A stretch of DNA of 64,000 bases from Aphrocallistes beatrix (GCA_963281255.1 OY725502.1:2232001-2296000); one strand, 5' to 3'. Positions 1 to 10,870 are shown, numbered from the stretch's first letter. Numbers and translations are program-made. The notes: generated by a model from the letters alone, not told the origin.

Positions 1-186
1 TTACAGATATATATACTATATATAGTATATATACACTAAGTGGACAAAAGTATTTCAGTAGTGATCTTTTTATTCTCCCATGATGAAAAATATTAAATAA
101 TCATAGTAGTTTACAATATTGTATATTGAAGAGATCGACTTATATTGAATACTCTCTTATTTGGCATTACCTAATGACTTCAATTA

Positions 187-728
187 TCCTTACTATTAAA
201 ACTCGATTATTGTTTGTGTATATATATATATATCTGTAACGAATTGATTGAAGAAACTGCCAGGCACAGAAAGCTGATTTTTGGCATGTGGGAGTCTTTT
301 GGTTATGGCTCCAGTAAGTTCTGAGCTCAGAGCAAAATGTCGACTCATCATGGAATTATGACGTCATTGTCACATTTTTAAAAGTTAAGCAACACAGTTA
401 TTCGGGGATAACTCAGCCATTATAGGAGATAGAAGGCTGAAATTTTAATAGAATCTGTATACTAACATACCTCACATATGATGCGACTTTCATCAAAAAA
501 TGATGACTCATCACTTTGTTATGACGTCATCATTACGCATCAAAAATTTTAAAATTTTAAAATTTGGTGATTTTTCGAGTGATTTCGATTTTACAACTAA
601 GATGGACATATTTAGAGATGATATCTCCCTTATAATTAACCAATGTCACCTCCAGGCGACCGAAGGGAGCCTCCGGCGGACACAAAGTGTCCGCCAGCCG
701 CGCAGCGCAAGCAAGCGAAGCGCGCTTG
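187..728 (+). mobile_element. Helitron-like H1, complete copy
   Basis: Complete non-autonomous copy of 542 bp. It starts TCCTTACTATTAAAACTCG at 187, preceded by A at 186, has a (TA)n tract at about 217-234, then the conserved AACGAATTGATTGAAG body. The tail carries a hairpin GGCGGACAC-AAA-GTGTCCGCC and a terminal hairpin CAAGCG-AAGCG-CGCTTG at 712-728, and ends CTTG with T following. Insertion between A and T fits Helitrons, as does the 5' end; the canonical CTRR 3' end is replaced by CTTG. No coding capacity is seen. It lies upstream of the Tc1 transposase start and contributes 89 spurious in-frame codons to it. Confidence 0.75.
359..366. promoter_or_regulatory. CRE-type palindrome (TGACGTCA) in H1
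   Basis: A perfect 8-bp CRE/ATF-type bZIP site. A second lies at 522-529 and an AP-1 type TGACTCA at 504-510, all inside H1. The same sites recur at the same places in most other copies of the family. Binding is inferred from the motif only. Confidence 0.4.
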
Positions 729-766
729 TACCTTTTAAATTAACATGTAACAATTATATTTTCATA

Positions 767-1784
767 ATGCCCCGATCCAAGGAAATCTCGCTGGCTCTGA
801 GGAATCAAGCTGCAGGCCTTTCACGAGGAGGAAAGTCGATTCGAGAAATCGCCACAATTCTTGATGTACACGACTCTACAATACATTATATAATCAAAAA
901 GTATAAAAAGACCGGTTCAACGATGAATCAGACAAGGACTGGGAGACCTAAATCTATTTCTCTTAGGGCTTCACGTCAGTTGAAAACTATTGTGAAAAAT
1001 AATCGCACCAATTGTCTACAAAGCATTACAGAACTTTTCAATACTGGCAAACAAGTTTCTGTTCCTCAAAAGACTGTGAGCCGTAATCTGCATTATCAGC
1101 GTTTTCGCGCACGCAAACCTTGTAAAAAGCCACTGATAACAAGAAATAACAGACTTAAAAGGTTAGACTATTACAACAACCATAGGTTTTGGGAAATGAA
1201 GGATTGGAAAACCATAATATTTTCAGATGAATCCAGATTTAATTTGGTTCAACCCGACGGTAGAAAAAAAGTTTGGAGAGAAACACATGAGAGGTATATT
1301 CCGGAATGCACCCAAAAAACACTAAAAGGTTTTGCGGGTGCATTTCCTATGATAAAATGGGTCCGTTGATTGAAGTTAAGGGTAATTTAAATTCTCAGCT
1401 GTATATATCTAATATTTTAGAACCATTCCAAATTTTCTGGAGAAAGTTTCGGAGGAACAAAAAGCCCCCTTTATTCATGCAGGACAATGCTCCATGTCAC
1501 ACAGCAAAAATTGTAGACAAGTGGTTTGGATTAAAAAAAAAAGAAATTGGTGTGGCCTCCACAATCACCCGACCAATAAATACCCTATCGAAAGCGTATT
1601 TGACATTTTACTCAGAAATGTAAGGGAGAAGAAGATCCAACCGAAATCGCTAGTCGAGTTCCGAGACGTTCTAAAAGAAGAGTGGGAAAAAATCCCGATT
1701 GAAATGATTCGAGATTTATACAGAACACTACCGAAACGATTGAATGAAATTAAAATAATGAAAGGCCACGCAACCAAATATTAG
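767..1784 (+). pseudogene. Tc1-type transposase pseudogene
   Basis: Cut-and-paste transposase remnant of the Tc1 group. The chosen start is the ATG at 767 (MPRSKEISLALRNQ), which lies after the inserted Helitron; in-frame codons upstream belong to H1. An N-terminal helix-turn-helix region (residues about 20-50, SIREIATILDVHDSTIHYI) is followed by a GRPK motif near residues 59-62, then the first catalytic Asp in FSDESRF (residue 154). A frameshift near 1340 moves the frame to the segment with MQDNAPCHT, which carries the second Asp. Another shift near 1530 leads to the C-terminal part, where the family's DLNPIEN block reads NKYPIES, so its Asp is lost while the catalytic Glu remains. The frame ends at 1784. 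With two frameshifts the gene is dead. Recognition is by motif. Confidence 0.85.
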
Positions 1785-1992
1785 TCTACTTATAGAACTT
1801 TGGATAATGTTTGCATTGTCGGATTTAGTTTGCAATATTATCATAGTCTACAATATTATCATTGTATATTCAATTTCACTTCATTAATTAATGAACTCAT
1901 TATCAATGTTAGCGAATAATTTATAACTCATTAGGTGTTGAAATACTTTTGTCCGCTTAGTGTACACATTAATCGAGTTCTAATAGTAAGGA

Positions 1993-2511
1993 TGACATAG
2001 CTCTCGCAAATTGAATGAATTATCTATCATTAATAGACCGAATTTAGTACTATTTATAATGGTATTCAAAGGTTTTTTGCAAAGCAGTGGCTATTAGTTA
2101 ACTCTGAAATACCATGCTAGTATTTTTTAGTTTTACAGATTAAATTAGAATTTCGTTTTCCGACCTGGAAAGTTTTTTCCACAACGAATTATTTTGAACC
2201 ATAACCAATTTTTCGAGACATCATAACTGTGAGATAAATTAAATGAATTGGGATGGGTTTAATTTGTGTGCAATCCAAGTTACATACAATCCAAGTTACG
2301 ATACGATTTGGATCCGAAGTCGAAAAAATCGGGCAATTTTAAGTCTTACTAATAAATTTTGAGATCCATACTTTCAATAGAAAACCTCAGTTAATAATTG
2401 GTAAATTTGGCTAGTAAAGTTAATTGACATATTTTACCCCATCTTTCTATTGGAGTCACCATATAAACATCCCTCAATACGGGTAGCAATACCAAGTGAG
2501 TATATTACGGC
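1993..2511. other. Unassigned AT-rich stretch
   Basis: No open frame of note, terminal repeat or RNA signature. There is a local direct repeat of about 16 bases ('atccaagttac') around 2268-2300. It separates the Helitron/Tc1 nest from the 141-bp tandem array. Confidence 0.4.
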
Positions 2512-3075
2512 ATGCTAGAAACTTGCTTTAAACGGTTGACATTGGCTTTTCAGGGGTGTAGATTTCGAATATCATATTTTCGAGTAAGTTTGATAATTAA
2601 TTTGTTTACTTTTGTTTACAATAGATACATAAAGTAAACAAATCTCAACAATATGCTAGAAACTTGCTTTAAACGGTTGAGATGGGATTTTCAAGGGTGT
2701 AGATTTCGAATATCATATTTTCAGATCAATATGATAAATTATTTGTTTATTTTGGTTTACAATAGATACATAAAGTAAACAAATCTGAAAAATATGCTAG
2801 GAACTTGCTTTAAACGGTTGAGATGGGATTTTCAAGGGTGTAGATTTCGAATATCATATTTTCAGATCAATATGATAAATTATTTGTTTATTTTGGTTTA
2901 CAATAGATACATAAAGTAAACAAATCTGAAAAATATGCTAGGAACTTGCTTTAAACGGTTAACATGGGGTTTTCAGGGGTGTAGATTTAGAATATAATTT
3001 TCGAGTAAATTTGATAATTAATTTGTCTACTTATGTTCACAATAAGATACTTAAAGTATACAAATCTCTAAAAGA
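2512..3075 (+). repeat. 141-bp tandem repeat, four copies
   Basis: Four successive units begin ATGCTAG(A/G)AACTTGC at 2512, 2653, 2794 and 2935, a constant 141-bp period. Each unit holds AAACGGTTGA, a GTGTAGATTTCGAATATCAT block and an AATAGATACATAAAGTAAAC block. Units 2 and 3 are almost identical, while units 1 and 4 have diverged, as expected when inner units are homogenised. The same satellite lies inverted at about 30985-31410. The array abuts a Helitron-type tail (3076-3132), so it is probably internal to an F2-type element. Confidence 0.85.
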
Positions 3076-3132
3076 CTCTGCGAACACGCAGTGTCCGCAA
3101 GCCTCGCAGCGCAAGCAAGCGAAGCGCGCTTG
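3076..3132 (+). mobile_element. Helitron-like F2 3' tail
   Basis: GC-rich tail with GCGAACACGCAGTGTCCGC and the terminal hairpin CAAGCGAAGCGCGCTTG (3116-3132), ending CTTG followed by T. The inner tail sequence matches the F2 copy at 42889 better than the H family (short CACGCAGTGTCCGCA in place of the perfect hairpin). The body is presumably the tandem array upstream; no 5' end was found. Confidence 0.6.
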
Positions 3133-3416
3133 TATTATATTACAACAAAGAAGTTAGGACTACGTAGTTTAAAATATTTTAAGTCAAACTTGGCTGCCTC
3201 GTACAATGATTTCTACATAGTTAGAGTGAAGCCGCACATAGCAATGTATAGAAAAATATAACCTATTGCGCAACCATATGGTGACTAATCAAATTTTAAC
3301 AATGGATATGGGTACTTTGACACCATATTTATATATGCTGATAATACATCCCTAAACTCTATTGTGCTTTGTAAATGATTTAAGGCAACTCATGTATTAG
3401 TTCAACGGTCTTCCTC
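3133..3416. repeat. Unassigned stretch with a dispersed repeat
   Basis: Positions about 3258-3335 (AATATAACCTATTGCGCAACC and following, including CATATGGTGACTAATC and GATATGGGTACTTTGAC) recur in the same orientation at 52592-52665. The rest of the stretch has no recognised feature. The element type is unknown. Confidence 0.5.
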
Positions 3417-3480
3417 CGCATCCCTAGTCCCAAATCCGGAAGTTACTGTGAGGCCTTATATACAGTAGGCTATGCTGTGT
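3417..3480 (-). repeat. Copy of a 60-bp dispersed module
   Basis: Contains CCGCATCCCTAGTCC and GAGGCCTTATATACAGTAGG. Related copies occur at 11440-11489, 37137-37195 and, inverted in a palindrome arm, 37876-37945. On the minus strand it reads as a TATATAAGG box upstream of GGATGCGG. It directly joins a truncated Helitron (H2). Confidence 0.5.
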
Positions 3481-3747
3481 GCTCAACTTTTAAAAATGTG
3501 ACAATGACGTCATAATTCCATGATGAGTCGACATTTTGCTCTGAGCTCAGAACTTACTGGAGCCATAGCCAAAAGACTCCCACATGCCAAAAATCAGCCT
3601 TCTACGCCTGGCAGTTTCTTCAATCAATTCGTTACAGATATATATATACTATGTATACGTATATATAAATATACAATAATCGAGTTTTAATAGTAAGGAT
3701 ATATATATATATATATACAAACATTAATCGAGTTTTAATAGTAAGGA
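3481..3747 (-). mobile_element. Helitron-like H2, 5' half, with two stacked 5' ends
   Basis: Reverse-oriented. It contains the body from TGACAATGACGTCATAATTC to the GAATTGATTGAAGAAAC block. The 5' terminal motif occurs twice, ending at 3699 and 3747, separated by a TA tract. One terminus appears to have landed in, or been copied from, the TA tract of another. The 3' half is missing and the 60-bp module abuts it. Confidence 0.65.
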
Positions 3748-4697
3748 TATTCTGAAAGAGATCATACAAATCTGTAACTCTCTCGACTATCCCTAAGGAT
3801 AGCATTGAAAATTAATCACATTTAAAATAAGAGTAAAGAACCTTTGTAACCTACCTAGCTGTGATTAAGGTTTGGCGGAATGTATCAGGCGTTTCAGGAC
3901 CGACTAACTTAAGACATCTATTCATATATTCTAGCTGGATATTCGATCTTTGAGTTAGAGTTACATTGATATAAGAATATGGGTAACGGCTCGACACACA
4001 TATCTAGAAAAGTTAAAGAATAAATTTTAATAGAAAAGCTGTGCTTTACAATTACTGAATATTAGCATTCTCCAATCGTCCAAATTACGGAATTAGGAAA
4101 ATATTTTCGTTTGCTCAACTCATTTGAAGATTCCAGATAACATCTTAAGGTCAGGGAGTCAAAGAACTCTTTGCCTAAATTGAAAATAGCACATGGACAT
4201 TCCGCCCACAGACCGGCAGATCCTACCTATGAGTGGTTCACTTAACCAGGTTTTCGATTGAAATTGCTTGCCAATGGTTATGGACTCTTCATGTGATATT
4301 GAAAAATGTGTGGACAAAATTGAAGACTGCGCTCACAGGCATCATGCCGAAAGGGTGTTACTCTAGGAGCAAATGTACAAGTAATAATGGTGCAATTTTT
4401 TCGATACATGGAAAAACAATTTCAAAAAACTAAAGAAAAATCATAATAAAGAGTTAATAAAAAAACTAAAATGTGCAGTTATAGAACATGACGAACCTCA
4501 ATAAATGATAGATTTAAAGCGATATCATTGTCAAATAGCAAAACATCGTTGAAAAGAAGAAGAGAAAAATTTCCTTCGTAAAATGTCTAGATAAATAATA
4601 AATAATATTGTCAAAAAATATAAGGAATAATAGCTATTTTCAAACAACCATAAATATGAAATCATTTAATAACATTTAAAGAACATAACAAAGACTG

Positions 4698-4735
<38 letters not shown>

Positions 4736-5579
4736 GGAACGTCGAATAAGGGAGGGATTTTAGCACTGTAAACGCTTCTTGAAAATGAAAAATAGCTGCA
4801 TCATTGCTGTCTAAGACATTCTTTACAAAGCATTGTTCGGCCTGAAATGATTTTCGATTAAGAAATATAACCTAGAATAATGTTATATCCTTTCATAAGG
4901 AAGTCAGGTGATTATCTCATGCTCGAGTACCAGTGTGATGGAGTTCCATGACGAGATGGCTCAATTTTACTGGGTAAGAACAAATATAAGGCCGACAACA
5001 TCAAAGTCTGGATATTTGTTTAGCTTAGTATGCTTAGTATCGATTTTAAATTGTGTTTGTATGAATAAACAACATATTATACCTTCTTTGATTAAATAAT
5101 CTTACACTCATCATAAGATACATTATTGAAAGATAAGCTAATGAAAAATAATGCATGACATTTGATATTATAAACCTAATAAAATTTTATGTAGATATTA
5201 GACAATAGTTTTTTAAGTTATGGCATCAGTCAACCTATCGCGGAAGGTTTCTTTCAGCTAAGTTTTTGAAAATATTTATACCTTGATGGCTGCCCTTAAT
5301 AAACGATATAAATGCAGTTCGAAGTTAGTTTGGGGGGAAACCATTTCTCATTATTTTATATTAGGCTGAGTGCATCTCCTCCCATATAGTAGAAAGAACT
5401 GACCAATTTGGATCCATGCAGATTGCGAACTTTGATCGGGCTAGATGCAGTCAATTTTTGGATTAGAATGTACCACTTGCGTTGGAGATTTCATTTCTAA
5501 TAACTATGAACTTAGTAATGACTGCAAAAATTAAGTAAAATAATGGTAGAAAGTTTAGATTACATTAGATTAGTTAAAT
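3748..5579. other. Unassigned AT-rich stretch with a (TA)n microsatellite
   Basis: No convincing gene. An uninterrupted (TA)n run lies at about 4699-4731. Short open frames at 4233-4433 and 4908-5099 have no recognisable domain and look random. Confidence 0.4.
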
Positions 5580-5581
5580 TA

Positions 5582-6311
5582 CATAGGACATTCCAAAAGT
5601 TCTCGTCCCAAATCTGTATCTCAAATGAGAGTGAAAATAGGATATTTTCGATTTGTCCATTGTATTCCTTAAGGGATCAGCTTCCAATTTGTATATTGGT
5701 TTATTTTAAGAGGACAATTATTGTGGTTCCTATATTATATTTTTGGGGTTCCCTTTGATATATTTCAGTTCTGAGCAGATTTAGATTAAAACTGATCCCG
5801 CCATCCAATTCTACGCATCAACTAACATATAGATTGAATTCTCTGAAGTATTATAGTTTGAGGCTGATGGAATAATTGTATTTTGAAGTGGTTTACTACC
5901 ATTTTTGTCCCACTTTTTGAGTGGCGAAAATTGACAAAAAATCCACTAAAAGTGGCATGATTTTTTTCAACACGAGCAATACTATTGAACACCTCCTGAT
6001 TACTTTTTCAAATTGGTTCTTAATTATTTCACCTTTTAATGACCTTATTCTACGATTTTCACAACTTTTATTCTCCAAATTTAGTTTTAAGCCATTTTCA
6101 AAGGGAAGATTCCAACTTTTCGACACTACCCTAAACCGATGCATAAAAATCTAATATAGAAACCACAATAATTGTCCTTTTAAAATAAACCAATATATAA
6201 ATTGGAAGCTGATTGATCCCCTAAGGAATACAATGGACAAATTGAAAATATCCTATTTTCACTCTCATTTGAAATACAGATTTGGGACGAGAACTTTTGG
6301 AATGCCCTATG
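5582..6311. mobile_element. Inverted-repeat MITE (CATAGG ends)
   Basis: Arms of about 160 bp are inverted relative to each other. The left begins CATAGGACATTCCAAAAG at 5582 and the right ends in the complement of CATAGGGCATTCCAAAAG at 6311. TA flanks both ends (5580-5581 and 6312-6313), so a Tc1/mariner-type origin is likely. The 400-bp centre has an open frame on the minus strand (5896-6144, 82 codons) with no recognised domain. Confidence 0.7.
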
Positions 6312-6959
6312 TAAATAGCTGTCTAGTGAATGCATGGGGTTTTAGTAAATATTAGCTGTCGAGCTTTAGACTTCTTTGGAAATAAGTGGATATATTTTAC
6401 ACTTGTACAACTAGAATATTTTGTACATTTTAGTCATTTCGAGAGGATTTGATTTATTGATCAGGGGTTGCTTATAAGAAGAGCATTTAAATAATAAAAC
6501 GGTTCATTCTAGAAATTTTTCTAATTCTCAACGGTTACGAGTTGCACCAGAATTCACAGAAAAGTCAATGAGCAAATACTTTTACAATCAGTTTAACACG
6601 ACTGAAAGTACAAATATGGCTTTAAATTTGAACATTATTAAAGGTTCCATAATCTTACAAAGACTAAATTGGTGTATCCAGTTAACAAAGATACTTTTTG
6701 ATAAGTGGAGTGAGTTTATTAGTATACAACAAGATTACTAAAATACAATATTATGAAATCAGGTTAATGGATATATCAAAGCTTTAGATCAAAACCCATT
6801 TATTGATCATCTGTAAACTGAAGATCAGATAAAAATATTATAATACTGCATCTAGATGCATTGATAGAAAGTTTCAATATTATTCTCCGTTCGTACGCTA
6901 CTGTGCCTCTTGCACTATTGCCAGTCAAATTGTACCCATTACAAGATCTACTACATACC
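6312..6959. other. Unassigned AT-rich stretch
   Basis: No gene, terminal repeat or RNA feature was recognised. Confidence 0.35.
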
Positions 6960-7075
6960 AAATCGTCCCAAGTCAACTCGTCCTAAATGTCAACTCGTCC
7001 AAAATATCAACTCGTCCATAAAATGTCAACTCGTCTCAAATGTCAACTCATCCAAAGTAAACTCATTCCGAATAC
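6960..7075 (+). repeat. Minisatellite, AACTCGTCC unit
   Basis: About six imperfect units of 17-20 bp built on GTCAACTCGTCC with an A/T-rich linker (AAATAT or AAATGT). The same unit lies in inverted orientation at 8930-9058, so the two arrays form an inverted pair 2 kb apart. Confidence 0.75.
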
Positions 7076-7094
7076 AAACTTGTTTTATATATTG

Positions 7095-7658
7095 CAGGGT
7101 GATTTTTGGAAATGTAACTTTCATAAACACAGTCGAACCAGCTATAACGGCCACTCAATATAACGGTCAGCTGTCTATAGCGGTCATCAATGAACAGTCC
7201 CGTCCGAAATTCCATAATATTGAACCTGTGTATAGCGGTCAACTGCTCAACGCGGCCAGCGGCCACCCGTTTGTAGTACCTTGCTGACCCTAAACTGTGT
7301 ATAACGGCCGCTACCTGTCTATACCGGCCACTACTTGTCTATAACGGCCATCACCTTTTTCACCTCTATATGTGTTTATTACAGGACCTGTTACGAATTA
7401 TTGGATTTCTAAAAACTTATTGCACTACGTTGATACCTTAAGGGGATTAAGACAATCACCTGTACATAACGGTCACCTGTGTATAACGGTCAATTTTGTC
7501 CAGTCCCTTGGGTGGCCGTTATATACAGATTCCACTGTATATAGAATCTTGGATTTAATCAACAAAGAAATGTACACAAATAAGGTTCTTACATCATAAA
7601 AAAGTAAGTTACGTAAATATATATTTATAAGGTTAAAAAGTTTCAAAGAATCACCCTG
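7095..7658. mobile_element. Mariner-type MITE interrupted by a pogo-type MITE
   Basis: The left end is CAGGGTGATTTTTGGAAA at 7095; the right end is the complement of CAGGGTGATTCTTTGAAA, closing at 7658 and followed by TA. The left flank is TG instead of TA, one mutation. The inner element at 7130-7537 accounts for most of the length. No transposase remains. Confidence 0.65.
7130..7537. mobile_element. Pogo/Tigger-type MITE with internal ACGGCC minisatellite
   Basis: Ends are CAGTCGAACCAGCTATAACG and the complement of CAGTGGAATCTGTATATAACG. Repeated TATAACGGCCAC or TATAGCGGTCA units fill the subterminal parts. A shorter relative (175 bp) lies at 52311-52485. Its position inside the mariner MITE makes it the younger insertion. 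Confidence 0.65.
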
Positions 7659-8435
7659 TACAATAGAACAGGGAAGGTTGTCACAAGATGGATTAATACT
7701 AAAAGACCCAACTTCAAAGCTACTGTTTCTCAATCAGGCAATAAATTCCCACCTGGTGAGGATAGCTATATGTATATCATTTAGCGGGCATGCTAATTCA
7801 AGGAACGGTTCTCTTCCCTAAATTTAAATATTTAAAAATTACAGAACCGATCCGAGAAGTTCAGGTCCATTCCGTAAATTAGGTATACCAATGACATGCT
7901 TTATGCCTAAAATAATAGATTTGATTGGTACTCTGAGTTAGGTCAAAATGTGATGACATTAAAATATAATCTCAATCTTTTATTTAATTAAAATCTTTTA
8001 AATCTTATAAGGCCCACTATGTATCACATTCTCATCCATCCTCAGCAGGTCTTTTAGTCAGCTTTAAAATACGAATAGATGTCAAAAAGAAGGTCAATTC
8101 CCAGATATTTACTTCTGCACAAGCTATTGTTAATGGGGTTCTTATTAAATAAGTATACCCGGACATGACGTTCCACTTTGATTTGTTCTCATGTCACGTC
8201 GTAGAAATACTGTTTATGAATTGGGTTTAAAAAGTTTACGATATTGTTGAGTTTCATTCGTAATAATTTAAATAATCTTAATCAAGGCAAAGCTAGTCGA
8301 CCTACAAGTCAAACTTGTCCATGGGGAGAAGTTGACTCTGCGCCAAGAGAAGCCGTTTTGGTGGAGTCAAGATGGAATATATAGTGCTTGGGAAGACTAC
8401 AGATAAACCCTAATGACACTGAGGTATTCTAAAGC
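7659..8435. other. Unassigned stretch
   Basis: No gene, terminal repeat or RNA feature was recognised. Confidence 0.35.
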
Positions 8436-8648
8436 ATTGCTAGACAGATGTGCCCATCTAGTTGAACGCCAGAATAAATGCATTGAGAAGAAATTCTAGA
8501 CACATATTTAGTTCTTAATTTAAAAATTTGATTAGTGTATGCCGCCAGACAAATGTGCGCATATAGTTGGACCCACAGAATAAATGTATTGTGAAAACAT
8601 TCTAGACGCTTATTTAGTTCTTAATTCAGAAATGCGATTAGTGTATGT
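8436..8648 (+). repeat. Tandem duplication of about 107 bp
   Basis: Two diverged direct copies, each with CAGACA-ATGTGC-CAT-TAGTTG, AGAATAAATG, ATTCTAGACAC or ATTCTAGACGC, and GATTAGTGTATG. The joint lies near 8541. Confidence 0.7.
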
Positions 8649-8713
8649 GATTAGTATTACGAAATAATGGCGTTAGTAGCACGAATTAATGAAGAGTTAA
8701 TAATTATATAGTA

Positions 8714-8899
8714 CAGTTACGGTCGCTTATTATGAACCCGCTTAATATGAACATTCGTTTATTATGAACTAACCTCCTGGTCTCAATTTCAATTTTTAAA
8801 TAGGAATTGTATTGAATCAAGTTAGCATAATATGAAGTATCTCTATTATGAACAGATATTTTTGGTCCCCTGGTGGTTCACAATAAGTGACCCTGACTG
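8714..8899. mobile_element. Pogo-type MITE, 186 bp
   Basis: Inverted ends CAGTTACGGTCGCTTATTAT and the complement of CAGTCAGGGTCACTTATTGT; TA on both sides (8712-8713, 8900-8901). Inner repeats read TATTATGAAC. A partial copy in the other orientation lies at about 32083-32223. Confidence 0.75.
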
Positions 8900-8929
8900 T
8901 ATGTGCAAATTGTCAGAAAATTGAGGCAA

Positions 8930-9058
8930 GTTGACGAGCGAGAAACAAATATTGTTATTTGGTAGAGATTAAATAGGCACGAGTTGACTAAAAAATAGGA
9001 ACGAGTCGATCAAAAAAATAGAGTTGAGTTGGTATTTGAGACGAGTTGACTGGTCCGC
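8930..9058 (-). repeat. Minisatellite, inverted partner of 6960-7075
   Basis: Units of ACGAGTTGACT or ACGAGTCGATC with an AAAAAATAGG linker, the reverse complement of the unit at 6960-7075. Confidence 0.65.
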
Positions 9059-9309
9059 TCTTGTACTAGCCGAATCTTTTAGCAGAAATTATCATTTCTG
9101 GACTTACTAGTACTGAAATTAGTTAGTTTTTGCATATGTGAATCCTTGATGCCACGAAAATACTGAGTGGAAATCTGAAAATAGAACAGATTGAAATTGA
9201 TTTTTGATTGGCTATAATTCATAAAGCATATCTTTAAAATTCAATATCCATACTATTAAAACTCGATTAATGTGTATGTGTGTGTATATATATCTATATA
9301 GTATATCTA

Positions 9310-10298
9310 CAGTGCCCGGACAAAAGTATTCGACTACCACAGAAACCTCCATACAAATAGTATTAAAGTGGATCTGTACATAAAGGAATATGTACTCAAA
9401 CTGTGAGAAATACTCTATTTTTTGATTTTTAATTCCTAATCTACACATTCTAATTACTCATAATTGAGATCCTCAACTCAATTAGTAACTCCCAAAATTT
9501 TAAATACAGTCGACTCTCGTTAACACGTACACCAAGCGACCGTGGAGATTTGTACTCCTTATCCGGAGTACGTATTAACCGAAGTTCGTACATAGCCACA
9601 TTTGTCCAAAATACTTAATATACATAGTGATAACTACGTGAGAGTATGAAATTGTACTTGTCAAATAGAGAACTCATTATCCATGTTGTATTAACGAGAT
9701 TCGACTGTATTTTCATTGAGAAATATCTGTCTAGTATCTATCTACGTACATACTACGTACCATATTCAAAGTGCTTGTAGGCACACACCTGTTCGTATTA
9801 TCCGTGTTCGTATTAACCGATGTATTTAGTATTGAAAACGCACTGAAGGGGACCCACAAATCGTAATTATTATCCGATATTTCGTCTTATCCGTGTTCGT
9901 GTTAACCGGAGTTCGTTTGTATATATTTTGCAATAGATTAGGTTGGGGAATCAAAACTTGCACTTCTTATCCGATTGTACTCCTTATCCGTGTTCGTATT
10001 AACGAGAGTCGACTGTATCTACCTTTGATACTTGATGCTACTTGTCCCGAGTCACAGCCATTATATATGATGGCGATTAGTGACACAAAGTGGCAGAGGT
10101 TGATAATTTTCTACATGAGAATTAGTATTTGTATTGAAAGTTTCAAAAATTAGTAATTCGGATGTATAGTCTACGAATCTGAAATCAAAAATAGAATACC
10201 TCTTCTGTTTGATTACATATTCCATTATAAATAGATCCACTTTAATACTGTTTGTATGGAGGTTTTCGTGGTGGTCGAATACTTTTGTCCGGGTAGTG
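9310..10298. mobile_element. Mariner-type non-autonomous element, 989 bp
   Basis: Inverted repeats of about 65 bp. The left begins CAGTGCCCGGACAAAAG and the right complements as CACTACCCGGACAAAAG; TA lies at 9308-9309 and 10299-10300. It contains a nested MITE (9507-10015). The remaining inner sequence (about 10020-10110) resembles the centre of the mariner MITE at 60268. No transposase is visible. Confidence 0.75.
9507..10015. mobile_element. Pogo-type MITE, CAGTCGACTCTCGTTAA ends
   Basis: Near-perfect inverted ends CAGTCGACTCTCGTTAA, TA on both sides (9505-9506, 10016-10017). The inner part holds many copies of TTATCCG(T/G)GTTCGT(A/G)TTAAC. It is nested in the mariner-type element. Confidence 0.75.
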
Positions 10299-10316
10299 TA
10301 TATATATATCTATATA

Positions 10317-10858
10317 AAAGCGCGCTTTGCTTGTTGCACTCCGCGGGTGGCGGATACAAAGTATCCGCCGGAGGCGCCCTTTGGGCGCCTGGGATCACCA
10401 CTGATTAATTGTATGGAAGATAACATACCTAAATACGCCTGTACTACTGTTATAATCTATATCGCACGAAAAATCACCAAATTTGTCAATTTTTAAAATT
10501 TTATGTGTAATGATGAGGTCATAATATAGTGATGAGCCATCATTTTTTGATGATAGTTGCATCATATATGAGGTAGGTTAGTATACAGATTCCATCATAA
10601 TTTCAGCCTTGTAACTCCTATAATGGCTGAGCTATACTCGAACAACTGTATTGCTTAACTTTTAAAAATGTGACAATGACGTCATAATTCCATGATGAGT
10701 CGACATTTTGGTCTGAGCTCAGAACTTACTGGAGCCATAGCCAAAAGACTCCCGCATGCCAAAAATCAGCTTTTTGTACCGGGCAGTTTCTTCAATCGAT
10801 TCGTTAAAGATATATAAATATACGTATATACACATTAATCGAGTTTTGATAGTAAGGA
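10317..10858 (-). mobile_element. Helitron-like H4, complete copy
   Basis: Complete reverse-oriented copy of 542 bp. The terminal hairpin (AAAGCGCGCTTTGCTTG on the plus strand) is at 10317. Hairpins GGCGGATAC-AAA-GTATCCGCC and AGGCGCCC-TTT-GGGCGCCT follow, then the body with a CRE site, and the 5' terminus at 10858 next to T. In the middle hairpin both stem arms changed together (GGATAC/GTATCC instead of GGACAC/GTGTCC), which keeps the pairing. Confidence 0.75.
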
Positions 10859-10870
10859 TATATATATATA

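Larger units (their letters stand above)
34..1962 (+). mobile_element. Tc1/mariner element, degenerate, carrying a nested Helitron
   Basis: The ends are inverted repeats. The left begins CACTAAGTGGACAAAAG and the right reads the same from the other strand with CGG in place of TGG; about 23 of the first 24 bases match. TA lies immediately outside both ends, the expected Tc1/mariner target duplication. The element is 1929 bp, of which 542 bp is an inserted Helitron-like copy (187-728), so the original was about 1.39 kb. It holds a broken transposase gene (767-1784). The same terminus occurs alone at 31788. Confidence 0.85.
1..1992 (-). mobile_element. Helitron-like H0, 5' end, split by a Tc1 element
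   Basis: Reverse-oriented 5' end of the dominant Helitron-like family. The terminus (TCCTTACTATTAGAACTCG on the minus strand) lies at 1963-1992. The sequence CTGTAA plus part of the TA tract lies at 1-33, and the body runs off the left edge of the window. The Tc1 element at 34-1962 sits in the TA tract with TA on both sides (32-33 and 1963-1964), which restores a continuous Helitron end when removed. The assignment rests on identity to about a dozen other copies in the window. Confidence 0.7.

Noticed and set aside
2512-3075. CRISPR array
   Set aside because: The units are contiguous 141-bp satellites with no short repeat/spacer alternation, and the genome is eukaryotic.
5896-6154. Two overlapping frames of about 80 codons on opposite strands
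   Set aside because: They lie in the centre of an inverted-repeat MITE and show no domain; one may be a decayed transposase piece but no motif supports it.
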